Assembly: GCA_037178675.1 (NCBI GenBank)
Contig: JAYMGJ010000365.1
Coordinates: forward strand, 1-64,000
From: Scleroderma bovista
Taxonomy: Eukaryota; Basidiomycota; Agaricomycetes; Boletales; Sclerodermataceae
Direction: 5' to 3'
DNA length: 64,000 nucleotides
The notes under the pieces are model-generated. The model saw only the letters and a program-made list of their open reading frames with translations. It ran no database searches and was not told the DNA's origin. The stretch's first letter is position 1, and each line of letters opens with the position of its first letter. Positions 10,857 through 23,399 of the stretch are shown here, piece by piece. The position numbers were made by a program, and so were the translations under genes.

Positions 10857-12734
10857 ATGGTCCAAGGCGTTCAGATCCTCACCAGCGTCGCTCCAAAAGC
10901 TCGGGCCGAACTCCTCACTGAGGATGCCTTGAAATTCCTCGCAGTACTTCATAGGACTTTCGAGCCCACAAGACAGAACCTCCTCGTCGCACGCGACGTA
11001 GCCCAGCGCAAATATGACTCAGGAGCTTCTTTTGACTTTCCTGCTGAAACATCCCACATTCGCGCCGACCTTACGTGGCACTGCGCGGCCCCTGGGCCAG
11101 GTCTAGAGGACCGCAGGGTCGAAATCACTGGTCCGACTGACAGAAAAATGGTCATCAATGCTTTGAATAGCGGTGCAAAGACATTCATGGCCGACTTTGA
11201 GGGTAAGCAATACAACGGAGTCTGGTCGACCCAACAACTGATGCTTGCATGAGACTCGAGTTCTCCAACGTTCGCTAATATGATTAACGGCCAAGTTAAT
11301 CTTCGTGATGCCATCAGACGACAAATTGACTTCGAGATCGGTGGAAAAACGTATAAACTGGTCCAGAAACCTGCGGTACTTCTAGTCAGGTACATTCTAT
11401 TTTCTATTTTGGGTTATAAGATGTTAACGCCACGCTGCAGACCAAGAGGATGGCACCTGGATGAAACCCGATTGACGGTTGACAACATTCCGGTTTCTGC
11501 TTCCATCTTTGATTTTGCTATCTATTTCTTCCATAACGCCCATGAGCTTATCAAGCGTGGACATGGACCGTACTTCTACCTTCCGAAGATGGAACATTAC
11601 CTCGAAGCTCGTCTCTGGAACGACATATTCCTTTTCTCTCAGTCTTACATCGGACTCCCGCACAACATTGTAAGAGCGACGGTTCTGATCGAGACACTTC
11701 CAGCCGCGTTTCAGATGGAAGAAATTCTCTTTGAACTGAGAAACCACTCTTCGGGACTCAACTGTGGGCGGTGAGGCTTCGGCCATATTTACCCGTTCCA
11801 AATATCTTACTTGTTATGATCAGATGGGACTACATCTTCAGTGCCATTAAAAAGCGAAGGGCGGACAGGGCCGCAGTGTTCCCAGATCGGAAGGATGTCG
11901 CCATGACCGTTCCATTCATGGACGCGTACGTTCGTCTTCTTATCCAGACATGCCACAGGTAAGCTCCACTGTGATGCAATGTGCAATGATTAAATGGTCG
12001 CCAATAGGAGGAAAGTAGCCGCTATGGGTGGCATGTCCGCCCAAATTCCTATCAAGGACGACCCTAAGGCAAACGAGGCTGCAATGGGGAAGGTCAGGGC
12101 TGACAAGTTGCGTGAGGTTATCGCTGGCCACGACGGAACTTGGATTGCGCATCCCCTGATTCATGCCATCGCCCGCCAAGTGTTCGATGAAAACATGCTG
12201 GGGCCTAACCAGGTCAATAATAGTTGTACTATCACTCTACCAAGCTAATTTAGACACCGATAGTATCATGTGCGCCGCGAAGATGTCGTGGTTGCCGCTG
12301 CTGATCTTACGAACACCGACGTTCCGGGGAAAATCACAGAACAAGGCGTCCGTTCCAACGTCTCCGTTGCTTTGGCTTACTCGACAGCCTGGTTGGGTGG
12401 CAACGGCTGCATCCCCGTCAACCACCTCATGGAAGATGCTGCGACAGCCGAAATCGCCCGCGTCCAACTATGGCAATGGGTCAAGTATGCTGTGCGGATG
12501 GACAACGGCGTATCTATTACAGCGGCATTCGTGGACCACATCATCGACGAGCTGGCCCCGACTATCAAATCTGTCGCGCCAGGGATCAACGAGAAACATC
12601 TCAAGATCACAACAGACTACCTGAAGGGACAGATAAGGCAGCAGTGGCCGAGTGACTTCTTGACCAGTGACTTAATGCCATTCCTGACCATGGCGGATGG
12701 AGTCGAACTGAAGTGGCAGCACAGTTCTTTGTGA
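10857..12734 (+). CDS. Malate synthase (glyoxylate cycle)
   Basis: Condenses glyoxylate with acetyl-CoA to malate, the second step unique to the glyoxylate cycle, needed for growth on C2 compounds and fatty acids; usually peroxisomal in fungi. About six exons join in frame. Signature blocks: [18 protein letters not shown] (glyoxylate and Mg2+ site), [69 protein letters not shown] and [19 protein letters not shown]. The introns have standard GT/AG ends, for example GTAAGC before the SSSPTFAN exon. The start at 10857 (MVQGVQIL) is in good family register. The C-terminus reads Ser-Ser-Leu, a weak variant of the peroxisomal SKL signal. Confidence 0.95.
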
Positions 12735-13225
12735 AAAGGTTTTAGTTCTGTCAGGGTTTCTGGTCGTGTTTTCCACGCTTCGTGATAGTTGCACATCAGG
12801 TAGTATTATACTACGTTAAATACAAGGTCCATATTGCAACCACTCACGCGCGTCAACGCACGGCTGTAGGGGTCGACAGAATCTTACAAACGACAGACCT
12901 TCATCTTGTGTATGACGGCAGCAACAATTATGACGCCTCACGAGGGGCCTTCCAAGGGATGTTTCCGGCGTGGAGTGGGAACTCGGTGCTGAGGCCGGTC
13001 CGTGTGGCAATAAATGATTGACCTTCGCAACAAATTAGGACACCGTAAGGCCCATCGAACTGGTGGGCGATGCCGCCTGACCTCCAGGTACTGTACAAGC
13101 AGGTTAGCCCCTAGGTGGATCGGCCGGCTCACTCCATTTGCGGATGACATGGTTGCGACCAAGGTCGGTGGACACTATGTTCGGCCTCCTTGGGATTGAA
13201 GACTACACGACCTTGTTATTCAAAG
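12735..13225. other. Intergenic, nothing recognised
   Basis: About 490 bp between the convergent malate synthase gene and the minus-strand gene that ends at 13226. No coding, RNA or repeat feature could be supported. Confidence 0.4.
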
Positions 13226-14220
13226 TTACAACAAGAGTGACACACCAATGGTATATATTATTCTAGAAGAAATTTGCCCTTTATCAAATTGTATCATCTT
13301 TACAAGCTTCGTCTCTTGCACTTTCTTAGAAAAGCTGTGTATTGCTCAGTGTCCAGGACTGCAAATCGATCGCAAAACCAGGCTTACCCCTTCGATATTA
13401 TCTCTGCCTCCAGGACGCTCGCGGACTCTGAAAGGAGCGTCGTTAGCGTAGAGTTTACGAGGGGATAGTGATACTCACTTGCGAGTTGGGACAAATTGAC
13501 CTGAGGTTTCGTCATCACTGAAGATGCTCGCAATGCTGCTCGTTCCTCCTGGACCCGTTCGGACACGCCTTCGTTAGTCCATATCAGATCTGTGGCGCGG
13601 AATACATAGATAACGAGGCTACACACCGAGTTGGTTTGAAAGCTTCGGTCGTGGTGGTTTCCTCGGTTGGCTTAAATATCAGGATATAACTGCATGAAAT
13701 TACATGATAGTTGGATCGCTTACCTTGACGGAAGTGGAACCGGGTGGAGGTGCCGTTGCTAAGGCGTCATCGGTGAACTCTTCCGTAAGTAGCCTGCTAC
13801 GGGTGGATGGTTCAGTCGCAGAAAGTGGTGCAGCGTTTTCAGCTATGTACGAGAGGCGGTGACATTCTCAGTCGCCAGAACGCGCCAATATCGTGAACAC
13901 GCACCAACAGCAGCTTCGGGCTCGTCTGTAGTCATCTTTCCGAATTTCGCGTATCCTGCATGGTGTGAGTGCTTGCGAGGAGGTGGTGTTGAGGGCATCG
14001 CTTACGTGGTAGCTTCTGGATATTTGTGAACCCAGGGTCCACGGTGACGCCTGCATACCTATGTAGCTGAGTGCTGAACTTGCTGGGAACGCGTTGCAAG
14101 GTCACAAGCCACTCACTTGAGGAACTCGATCAAACTTCGCTTTGTGAAAACGATGTTCGTCGAGTCCCAATCAAGCATGCCTGCATTATCGCGTGTTGTC
14201 AATCTCTGCAGCGAAGACAT
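13226..14220 (-). CDS. Unrecognised multi-exon protein
   Basis: The minus strand has a regular series of short exons with GTGAGT/GTAAGC donors and AG acceptors. It starts at 14220 with MSSLQRLTTRDNAGMLDWDS. The next exon gives YAGVTVDPGFTNIQKLP, then AKFGKMTTDEPEAA, ATEPSTRSRLLTEEF, a Thr/Glu-rich part, ERAALRAS...KPQVNLSQLA, SASVLEAEIISKG and finally FSKKVQETKLVKMIQFDKG, ending in a short hydrophobic tail (IIYTIGVSLLL) at 13226. Exon order and frame are clear at both ends and less so in the middle. I do not recognise the family. The hydrophobic C-terminus is too short for a confident membrane call. Confidence 0.55.
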
Positions 14221-14460
14221 GGAACTCGATTCCCACCGAGGTTCAACGGCCAGTCCTTTTCTTTGGACATATCGACGGCTTGCGAGGGCGTGAATCTAGT
14301 GAGGAATGTCAAATCGTTGGTACATGAAGATTGATAGACACCAACTTGGACGTCATTGCAAACACTTGTTGAAGTGGTTGCCTTGATCAAGTCGTTTGAG
14401 TAAGATCAAAGATTCGATAGTTAGTATTTGTAGTTGGCCACGTGGGCGCCCCAACCCATC

Positions 14461-17400
14461 ATGGGCCAAACGCCTACGAGTTATTTCCCTGCATCACACC
14501 GCTTGGCATGTTCTCCAAGCTCCCACAGCAGCTCACAGCACCGTTTGGTTTATTCACAGATGAAACCAAACTAGCTTTCCGAAGCAAGCCTGATGGAATC
14601 TCCAAGCTTGTATCAACGAGGGTCAGTCGCTTTACTGAGGACTTGCGACACTTTAGCTGACCGCACATTGGCACATTCAGCATATTACGGAGAACGATGC
14701 TTACTGGGATCAGGTTGGCTCGGATATTGCACCCACATCGTATCACACTGACACTTCAAAGTATTTCACGCTGTTCGACACGCCCTCCGACGTGTTTTCG
14801 CTTATTTCACCCCACGATAGTGCGTTTCGGTGGATTTCAATTCGCTATAGTGTTTCTTCTCATCCAGCTTAGTTCGCCGCGCATTTCTGGATGCACCGGA
14901 AAACATTGCAACCTTGATTCGGGTTGTCACATCACGGCTGTTCAACCTAGTCTCCGATCATACTTTCCCTTCACCGCAAACAGGAGCATCCGTCACTTCG
15001 TATGCCAGTTCCCTCATTAAATCTGTCTCAACGGAACGCAATACCACCAAAGAGGTATTAAACTGTGTTCGTGTATTGCAGAGAGTGTTGCCTGTCGTCT
15101 TCGAAGTCGAAGGTGAATCCAATGCTTTCGAACTTGAAGTACTCTGGAAGAGGGCCGAAGCTGCACATGATGATGGTCTGCGTGCCGAAGAACCGCAGTT
15201 TGTCATAGAAGATGACGACGACCAGAGTGAACATGGCGAAGGGCCTTCGTCTCAGTCGGCAGAATCTAAGCCAAAAGCGAGGCAAACTCTTCCTTCGCTT
15301 GGCGAGAAGCTTTTTACGTGTATTAATGACCTACTTTTTTGTTGTGGGTTTACGCTGCCCGCGAGGATACAAGTTGATCACTACAAGATAAACTATGTGA
15401 TTTGGTAGGTTTGTTGGACTATTTTTGAGTTCATTAGACTTACGGCTAAACCAGGGAGAAAGGCGTTGGCTCGACAACGGACCCAGGACCTAATGCCCAA
15501 TATGATTCCAACAAAATTGAGGTTTTACGTCTTCTCCTCGTCTTCTTGTCACGCCAGATATACGTCTCTCCTACTTCGCTGTTTAGCAAGCCATCATTCT
15601 ACACCCTGCACATGGCCCGTAAGACTCCACGTAGGGATGTCTTGACACTCCTGTGTTCTTTGCTAAACACAATCATGAACTCCTCCGCGGCAACCAACTT
15701 GACCATTGCTAGCGTGGCTGGGAAGGTCCCTTACAATCATCTGGTTTTTAAAGGGGAAGATTCGAGAACCGCACTTGTGGGCATATGTTTGCAGGTGCTC
15801 TGTGTCCTGTCAGACTTCCAGAGTGGCCCTGCAAGGGATGTGATATCTGGCCAAGGTGAAAACGTTACATCGGTACCAACTGCGCAAACCAATGCGTTCC
15901 GATATTTCCTGGCGAAGCTAGTAAGCATATTATTATGTTGCTTGCTTTTGCTGAGCTGACCGCCTTCAAGCATCGAACGCAAGATTTTACTTTCATCCTG
16001 GATGGTTTCACTAACATTCTAAACCAACAACTCGTTGCCGCAAATAATATACTTCCTGGGTCTAAAAGGTCAATACCTTACATGACGGAAACCAGTAAGG
16101 GGTGATTTACTTTTGGAAATCAGTCATTAACCAGTTTCAGTAATCTTCTTCTGGAAGATGATCGAATTAAATAAGGTGGGTTTCAGTGAGAATTTGAAGT
16201 GTAATGACGGTCTGACTTGTTTTCTCAGAAATTCCGGGCCTACGTTTTAGACTCTGAAAAAGCGGTCGACATACTCGTTTATCTTCTTTGTTATGGACTG
16301 GAAATCAAAGACAAACCTCGTGAGTCATTTCACATCAAGTTTGAAAACTGTAGTTACACGTACCTTGAAGAACAACACGGCCTCTGCCGAGCATTGTCCT
16401 ACATTATTCAGACGTTATCTGCGGAGCCTGCTTTTGGAAGTAAACTGTCCTCGCAGGTCAAGATCCCTGTACCATCCAAATGGGCTACACCTGGGAATGT
16501 GGCTGACTTCATGATCACAGTAAGATATATCACTACTGGCCTTACGTTTCTTGACCAAAATTCAGTCGGTTTATTCGATGGTAGCTACAACATCTGGTGC
16601 ACTAACCTCGTTGTACCCTGCGTTTATTATCGCATTGTCGAACGTAGCCCCTTATTTCAAGAATCTCTCAGTTATTGCTTCGAACCGTCTCATCCAACTC
16701 TTCAACTCATTCGCTAATCCCCGATTTTTGCTTTCGGATGAAAGTCACCCGAGACTTCTCTTTTTCATGTAAGCAAATAGTATAACGCAGTTTCTGCGGG
16801 TATTCTGACGTCAGTTCTGTAGGCTTGAGATTTTCAATTCCGTGATATTCCATCACTTGGCCGACAACCCAAATTTATTGTATGCCATCATCACGTCCCA
16901 CAGGACATTCCAGGAGCTGGGTACCTTCTCTCTTGCTCGGGGGTTGCGCGAGATCAGACGCGTGGAACTCGCCAAAGAGGAGCAGGCTCGACAAGCGGAG
17001 CATGAAAGGAGATTGAACTCAAAGCAAGATATTGATGTTGAAGCTGGAGACCCACAGGCAGAGAAGGCACGCCTTTTGCAAAATGAAAGCGAGGCTGCTA
17101 CTGCCAGAAGTGTTGTGGAGCCATCACGCGAAAGTACTCCCGAAGTTGACAATGGGCTGAACGTGGATCTGTCAAGTCGATTCACAACATCTGATAACAG
17201 CCCTCCGCCAAGTAGATTTGAGAAAGCTAGAGGTAAAATGAGGGAGAGGACATCAGAATCCTTGGATATCGGCGGAATGGAACGATTCACTGTCGGAGTG
17301 GGAAGAAATGGATTTGTTCCTACGCAAGAATGGGTACGCCGTAATAACTGCTTTGATGAAATATCATGACGCCCGGACTTGCAGGTCACTTCATGGCAAC

Positions 17401-17896
17401 AAGGGTGAGCTACAGATAAGCAAGTAACTCTCGCCTGGAACACTGACTCCAGGATAGCCTTCCACTTGATACCGTAATGCTTGTCATCTCCGAGCTGTTT
17501 CCCAAGCTGCAGAACCTACAAGCTGGACGCCAAAAAGCAAGCACTGCTGGCGCCATTAGCGATTTCTTGCGCAGTGTAACCCTTGTGGATATCCTCCCGC
17601 CTGTGCCTCCACTGCATCCCAGAAAATTCCTCGTTGGTATTTGTTATCCTCCACTTATTCTTAATGCTAATTTTGGCTCAAAGTGGTCCGATGCCTCAAT
17701 AGTCTGGCTCACCTCGTTGATTTGGGGTGAGATATATGTTCATGGGATGTCACCACTTGGTATCTGGAGCTCGACGAATGTCCGACTATTCTTTGTAAAA
17801 CATACCCAGAGTCAATCCCGGCAGCTTACGGAAACAATGTCAAACGTGGTTGGGGGTCTATTCTCTCCATCACGACAGAGGTCGGAGCAGCCTTAG
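14461..17896 (+). CDS. HID1-family protein (Golgi/trans-Golgi trafficking)
   Basis: Large cytosolic/Golgi-peripheral protein of the HID1 family, related to dymeclin and to fission yeast ftp105. Blocks seen after splicing: KLAFRSKPDGISKL, ENDAYWDQVGSD, DTPSDVFSLISPHD, NCVRVLQRVLPVVFE, SLGEKLFTCINDLLFCCGFTLP, the NYVIWEKGVGS block, RREVL-like LLRLLLVFLSRQIY, then LAKLHRTQDFTFILDG, the Glu/Arg-rich region (VELAKEEQARQAEHERR) and the C-terminal PTQEWVTSW. At least eight introns are removed. The likely first exon (14461-14509, MGQTPTSYFP) joins with a weak donor to YETKLAFR. It would place Gly at position 2, as in N-myristoylated HID1 proteins. An alternative start is 14508. Confidence 0.85.
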
Positions 17897-18196
17897 GTGC
17901 TCAAGCGTGCTGATATACTCCAAGGTGGAGTTAGCTGTCGATTATTTTCAATGATACATGATGTTGACCATGATGTGGGTGTGTCCAATGTGTGATGTCT
18001 GTGCTACTGAGGTCCCAGTGCTCTCCGAAAGTTTGATCACCAACAAGTAATTATGATAGGCAAACGTTAGGTAGACAAACGACTCACCAACCCAATAGAT
18101 GGCTTAGGATATAGTACAAGCAATCACGGAACAGAGAAGGCAAACGATGAAGTACCGTGAATAGATCGACCATTTAATTATCCAGCTACTCTGGAT
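17897..18196. other. Intergenic between convergent HID1 and PET100 genes
   Basis: No gene or repeat recognised. It should contain the two facing terminators. Confidence 0.4.
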
Positions 18197-18634
18197 TTAC
18201 CACCATGATCTGAACCAACCCCGCGAAGTCTGGCTAGGTACCTCGGCGGGTTGAGGCACTTGAGATTCCTGAGATTCCCCCTTTCGCTCTATTTTCCTAG
18301 CGAGCTTCTCAGCCTTTATTCGTGCCAATTCCGACTTGACAGCAGCTTGGTCTGTAGGAAGTTGCTAAAATGCAAGTTAGACAAATGGAAGCTGCAGAAA
18401 AACAGGATAAGTCCAGGGGTACCATGTTTGTCCTATCTCCGTGAGGAAATAGCTGCTCTTTGTACTGTGGTCCAGAGAAACATTAGCAGAACTGTGCATC
18501 GTGAACCGGGCGAGTACACCCACTGGTCGAACGTGATTATGGTACCATTGTGGATCACCGAAGTGCAGGAGGGCGAACACGGGAACGAAAAGATACAACC
18601 CAAATTTAAAGACTTCAAGATTTGGACCACCCAT
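18197..18634 (-). CDS. PET100: PET100, cytochrome c oxidase assembly factor
   Basis: Small inner-mitochondrial-membrane protein needed to assemble complex IV. Exon 1 encodes MGGPNLEVFKFGLYLFVP, then FALLHFGDPQWYHNHV: the N-terminal membrane segment and the diagnostic DPQWYHNHV block. Two short introns follow. The middle exon reads YKEQLFPHGDRTNM. The last exon reads QLPTDQAAVKSELARIKAEK, then a basic helix and a tail ending in two Trp before the stop at 18197-18199. All three exons join in frame with GT/AG ends and give about 105 residues, usual for the family. A longer chance frame on the opposite strand covers the same bases. Confidence 0.93.
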
Positions 18635-18856
18635 CAGTGTAGTAGGGAAGAAACGGTTGGCTTGTTAGTTGTCACCAAAGTAAGAAACCCCCCATTGAGG
18701 GGTTCGTCATTGTTGGCTTACTCCGAATATCCACCTGCATGGGTGAAGACGACACGTCAGTAACGGTAGTATACGAAAACATTAAACGTGATAGTGCTAC
18801 CAGATATTTAGTGAGCTGTACATGTATGTGTAAATAGTAATATGACAAGGTAACTT

Positions 18857-19928
18857 CTACAGGGCGGTTCCACGCTCGAAGCTGGCGCGAATCTCTGTGG
18901 TATATTTATCATAGTATCTTGCAATCTGAAAACGTTCAAAGTATGAGCGACCCAATCAACGGTAGAGAGAAGCACCACTTGCCTTCTTGTTGAACACACG
19001 ATTCCGCTCGTTGATGTACGTGATATCCCCCTCGTCTTCATTGTGTCTCTTGCGCGAGAACTTGGCCTTCTTGTCAACACTGTACAAGCCATAATCAGGA
19101 TATTCGCCGCGTGGAGGCAGAATAAACAGTACTGACTCTCTGTTGATCTTGCTCAAGAGTAGGTCAATCGCCTCATCAGAAGGCTTGTGATCAGCATAAA
19201 GAAGCGTGTTGGCATCTCGGTAGAAAGCGTCCGCAGCCATGCGCTGTTCGGTTGTCGGTACCATCTAGTAATACAGTTGGTTGTGTCTACGAGGTATGCA
19301 GCAGTCCAGGTAGCACCGACCTGATCGCCCCTTGTATCAAATGTAGTCAGCGCACTTCCTGCGGGGTCAGAGCTGCCCGATCTTGATAGTGTCCCCGCAG
19401 CCAAGCCCAATGCCTGCTCTTTTTGTTTGTTATACGCCTCAAGGTTTGGTTTGATAAAGTCGAGGTCCTTCTTATACCGTCGTCGTGCAGCGTGTGCGTC
19501 GTCTATAGACATACGCCGTCAGCTTCAAACAACCAAAATTTGATCAACTTACCATGGAACGCATAATCCGCCCTCCTTGCCTTCCTTGCCAGCTTCTTCT
19601 CCCAGTTCTCATTCTCCTCGATCGTCCACTCCCAGTTCTTCGCCCGCTCGACATCCTCTCCTCGTTCTTCCGCCTCGGCCTGCGTCCGGAGCATCTCAGC
19701 AAGCTTTTTCTGTCGCTCGAGCCGTGCCGCGTCGCGTGCCGTCAATTTAGCCTTGGTATCCTCCTCGATGAGCGACTGGCGGTTCGCAGTTGTAGATTTT
19801 CGCTATTGGATAATAGAGACAGTCAACCGCAGCTATGGATAAAGAAAAAGAAACGACCGGACCATCCTGGCTCGCAGTTCTTCCAACTTCTCCTTTCTGG
19901 CCTGCATGGCCGACGTTGTTGCCGTCAT
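18857..19928 (-). CDS. SYF2: SYF2, pre-mRNA splicing factor
   Basis: Component of the NineTeen/Prp19-associated complex in the activated spliceosome. Start at 19928: MTATTSAMQARKEKLEELRARM, then after an intron RKSTTANRQSLIEEDTKAKL. Next come the conserved NWEWTIEENENWEKKLARK block and the DAHAARRRYKKDLDFIKPNL block, then KMVPTTEQRMAADAFYRDAN and FSRKRHNEDEGDITYINERN. The last exon is IARYYDKYTTEIRASFERGTAL with stop TAG at 18857-18859. The order and spacing match the family from end to end. A glycine/alanine/serine-rich linker near 19350-19400 is the variable part. Confidence 0.93.
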
Positions 19929-20929
19929 TGTGAAGATCTCCGGTTCGGTCTGGTTCCTACAAATCACTGGCCTACTGTGCGAGCATCTTGATGGTTTTCT
20001 AGGCTAGCTATTAGTAATGAAACGGCGTAGATTTAGTCTACGCATTAGGTAAGCGAGGCGTTGCGCCTCTCTTCTAGCACCTTGAGTGCTTTCCTGCTCG
20101 TCGCACACCGCAAGACCAAAGTTTGCGGCCCCACCGCTCGACGAGCTCAGCCTTTCTTTCGCACCCACCGCACCTCTCCCTTTCTCAGGGCCTCGCGTGA
20201 GCCCTCTGCCTCCGCTCACCCCCCGTCTCCTGCTCGACGCGTCCCGCTCACCTCCGGTGGATCGGTTCCGCCTGGCCTGCTCGGTGTCCCAGTCCACCCT
20301 CACAGCTCAGCCTTTCCCCTGCGGGCTCGTTTTGGGCCGGGAAGCCCTAAGGGCTTCGCCCAACCCCTACGTACCATTCCCCCTGTGCCTATGTACCTCC
20401 TATCAGTATCAGCTTTCATTACACTGCTATTTCCCACCCATCAGCTGAGCGCCCCGAGGCGTAGACTGACCTTTGAGCTTTTGATGAGAAGGCTCCCGCC
20501 ATTTAATCTAAGCTCCTTGTAAGCCTCGTGAAATTAGTGTCATCCTGAAGGACATCTTGACGCCATCATACCATGGTTTTGAAACCATCTCCTCGCCATC
20601 TGCAGACTCCAAGGAAGCAACTTTCCATTCTGTAGCTATGTTTTAACTATGCATTTCGATCTTATGTCTTGTTGTGTTGCCCACATAGCTATCACCTTTG
20701 CCGTGCCGGTGGCCACCTGGCGGATGGCCATTTTTGCCCATGCTGCAACGTCGTTCTGCTAGCTGCCAAAGTGGTCTCCATCATTCTTCTCTGTTGGCTC
20801 CCCAGTTAGTTATCAACATCGCTGCCATGGTGTGCAAACACCTGATGCAAACCCTGTTTTGATATCCTACGACAAAATGAATGAAGCTGAGCCCCAACCC
20901 GATTCTTTTTTGGAGTCCTTCAAGCTACC
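19929..20929. other. Intergenic; contains a hairpin-rich GC cluster
   Basis: From about 20004 to 20430 the sequence is GC-rich and packed with short perfect palindromes: GCGTAGA/TCTACGC at 20025-20043, GAGGCG/CGCCTC at 20055-20069, AGCAC/GTGCT at 20076-20090 and a 17-bp palindrome GAAGCCCTAAGGGCTTC at 20341-20357. The longest frames here do not resemble proteins. From 20430 to 20929 nothing was recognised; this part is downstream of the glutamate decarboxylase stop. Confidence 0.4.
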
Positions 20930-22965
20930 TCAGCATTGTTTTGCATATGTACCTGATGGTCGAACACCTGAGCCTTTGTCCATTCTCCCTAATTTGGTTT
21001 CGGTGACCTTTCCAGTATCGGCATACTTCCAAAGCATGTCCAGTGCATGTGCGGAGGAACTTTTATCGACAAGGTCCTGTGTAACTTCAACCTGCAAGAC
21101 AGTTCTTCAGTACAACTAACCGTCATATTAGATGGAACTTACGATATCCGAGAGGAGTTTATCAACGAGCTACCAATGATCGGTAAGCATACATGGGGAG
21201 AGTAAGGAACCTACAGGTTCCGACACGTGTTCCCTAACCACAACCCGCAAAATCTGAACATTAGCCAAGGTCGGTGGGAGTTCATAATTTGGAATGATCC
21301 ATCCTTTGGCTCGCAACAGCGTCTGGATCCACCTCTGCTCGATTTCGGGGTACTTTTCCTGGAAGGCGTCAGAGAACCGGAACGCCACCACGGGAAGACC
21401 TTCCACATAGGACTGAAAGAATTCTGGTTCAGCGTAATGGTTCAGACTAAACAAGACATCACCTCTGGATTTTCCTCGTCGATACCAGCGACTGCTTGAG
21501 CACTATTTGATGTCCCTGGTTTATGTCTGTGGATGTCGCTCAGGACAGTGTACCATCCAGTGTGCTCGAGCGCTCGACTTAAAAGCCGAGCATTCTTAAG
21601 GTCTGCCAGCGCTACAGCTCGGTACCCCTCGAAGCCCAGATGAATCAAACTGAAGTACTGGGAGATGATGGGGTGTGCCGGACGTGAGAAGTTGAGCGAA
21701 AACGAGTATTCCACAGAACCAAGATAGTGAAGCTCAAAGATGAGGTCTTTGGGCAGGAACGCCTTTGATCTCCAGACTACCCAACCAATGCCAACATACG
21801 CCAGACCGTACTTGTGACCGGACGTGTTAATGGAGACTACTCGCGGGAGTTTGAAATCCCACACGAGCTTAGGATGAGCAAATGGGGCGACAAAGCCCCC
21901 AGAGGCGGCATCGACTATACCATAAAGATTAAGACTACGGCTGGGCTATTCGAAAGAGCCGAATACGAACCGTGAATCGGTACATAATGGCCAGTATTCT
22001 TCTCATACTCGTCCAACAAGTCAGACATTTCTTTCACTGGTTCGTAATGACCAGTATAGGTGCTTCCGAGAATGACATAGATCCCAATCGTGTTTTCGTC
22101 GACGTACTCCATGGCCTTCTTGATATCGAGCCTGTACTTGCTTTCAACGGTGACCGGGACAAGTCGGCACTCGACTTCGAAGTAACGAGCGAACTTCTCG
22201 AGCGCAACTTGGGCATTTGCACCCATGACAATATTGGGCCCGGGCTCGTGGATTGATTTTCCAGCAGCCTTGCGACGATCCTGCCAGAGACGCTTCATCG
22301 CAAGACCTCCGAGTTGGATGGCCTCGGAAGAACCTGTCGTCGCTGTTCCGATAGCTTGGTCTGCGGATGGAGCATGCCAAAGATTGGCGAGAATGGAAAC
22401 GCAACGCGTGTGAATAGCGTCTGCAGACCTATTTACGGACTAGACAGAACACGCGGTAGGTACACTTACGGGTCATAGGATATTCATCCTGGTCGACGAG
22501 GTTCTTGGATAAGTTCTCCATCATCAGCTTGTTTGCAGGCTCAGGCATCCATGTATTAATAAAAGACGCAAGACTAGGGATTGATTAATCAGTATTCAGA
22601 CACGTAGAAGATTTATTAACAGACTTAAGAACAGGAGAGCCATCAAGGGCCAATTCATTGTGGATGAGTTCGTAGGTTGTATCGGCGTTCATCCCTTTCG
22701 AGGGGATGTGGAATTTGGGGATCGACTGGGTCCCATATCGCGCACTATAAGGGTGGGGGATTCTACTGGGATCGGTTCCCGCCATGTGATGGTGACGCGA
22801 TTTGTCCTAGACGACGGCGTTTTGGGGATCACAATGACGAAGCTAACGAGGGCACTGACCTTGGACTCGCGAATGAGAGTTTCAGGATTAAGGTGCTGTA
22901 CACGACGAATCAGAAGATGGGAAAAGGGCCGATGCCAGACTAAGCTAGTTCACCTTTGACAACAT
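20930..22965 (-). CDS. Glutamate decarboxylase (PLP-dependent)
   Basis: Converts glutamate to GABA and CO2, first step of the GABA shunt. Start at 22965 (MLSK, then HLNPETLIRESK). Family blocks: DPSRIPHPYSARYGT, IPKFHIPSKGM, MPEPANKLMMENLSKNLVDQ, GSSEAIQLGGLAMKRLWQDR, NIVMGANAQVALEKFARYFE. After a splice comes VPIHVDAASGGFVAPF, and SINTSGHKYGL carries the PLP-binding Lys. C-terminal exons give LPVVAFRF, GWIIPNYELPP, EHVSEP, LVDKLLSDI and VEVTQDLVDKSS, ending GVRPSGTYAKQC at 20930. At least eight introns are removed. The catalytic Lys and the Asp-Ala-Ala block are intact. The N-terminal exon joins are the least certain. Confidence 0.92.
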
Positions 22966-23300
22966 GGTGATCTAGAGGTGGAGAGCGTGGATATTCCAAA
23001 GGTTAGCGGTTCAAATAGTAGGCTGCAACGTTCAGGGGCAATGACGTCGTTGACTACACACTGATACACACAGTGCATCATGGAATTCTAGAACAGGCAT
23101 TGTTGTAGAGTTGATGGTAATGGCGGCGTTAGTCCAGCCTTCAAGCTCAAGCTTCAGTGCTGGCGCTCAAGGTGGCGCTGGAACGTTGGAGGTGCCAATC
23201 AGCAAACCAGCCCTTCCGATTAGCCGAGCTGACAGCACTTGACAGCGCTTAGCCGACCGCCCAGCCTGTCCGACTCTGTGCCAGTCTGGTTGTCACTCAA
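22966..23300. promoter_or_regulatory. Upstream region of glutamate decarboxylase
   Basis: No gene recognised. By position it should include the promoter of the minus-strand gene. It marks the boundary between the gene-dense region and the repeat block. Confidence 0.35.
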
Positions 23301-23399
23301 TTCAAATATTCAGTAGAGAAAAAAAAATGTATTAGGACTAAAACTACGGAGTAGATAACTAAATAATATATTTATACGATCGGGGTGGTTGTCAAACGC

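Noticed and set aside
18251..18763. Plus-strand frame of 170 codons
   Set aside because: It is antisense to PET100, whose exons and motifs are clear on the minus strand.
20061..20522. Plus-strand Pro/Ser/Arg-rich frame in the GC cluster
   Set aside because: Composition follows from GC-rich DNA; overlapping frames exist in other phases and there is no domain.
20832..21119. Plus-strand frame of 95 codons
   Set aside because: It is antisense to the last exons of glutamate decarboxylase.
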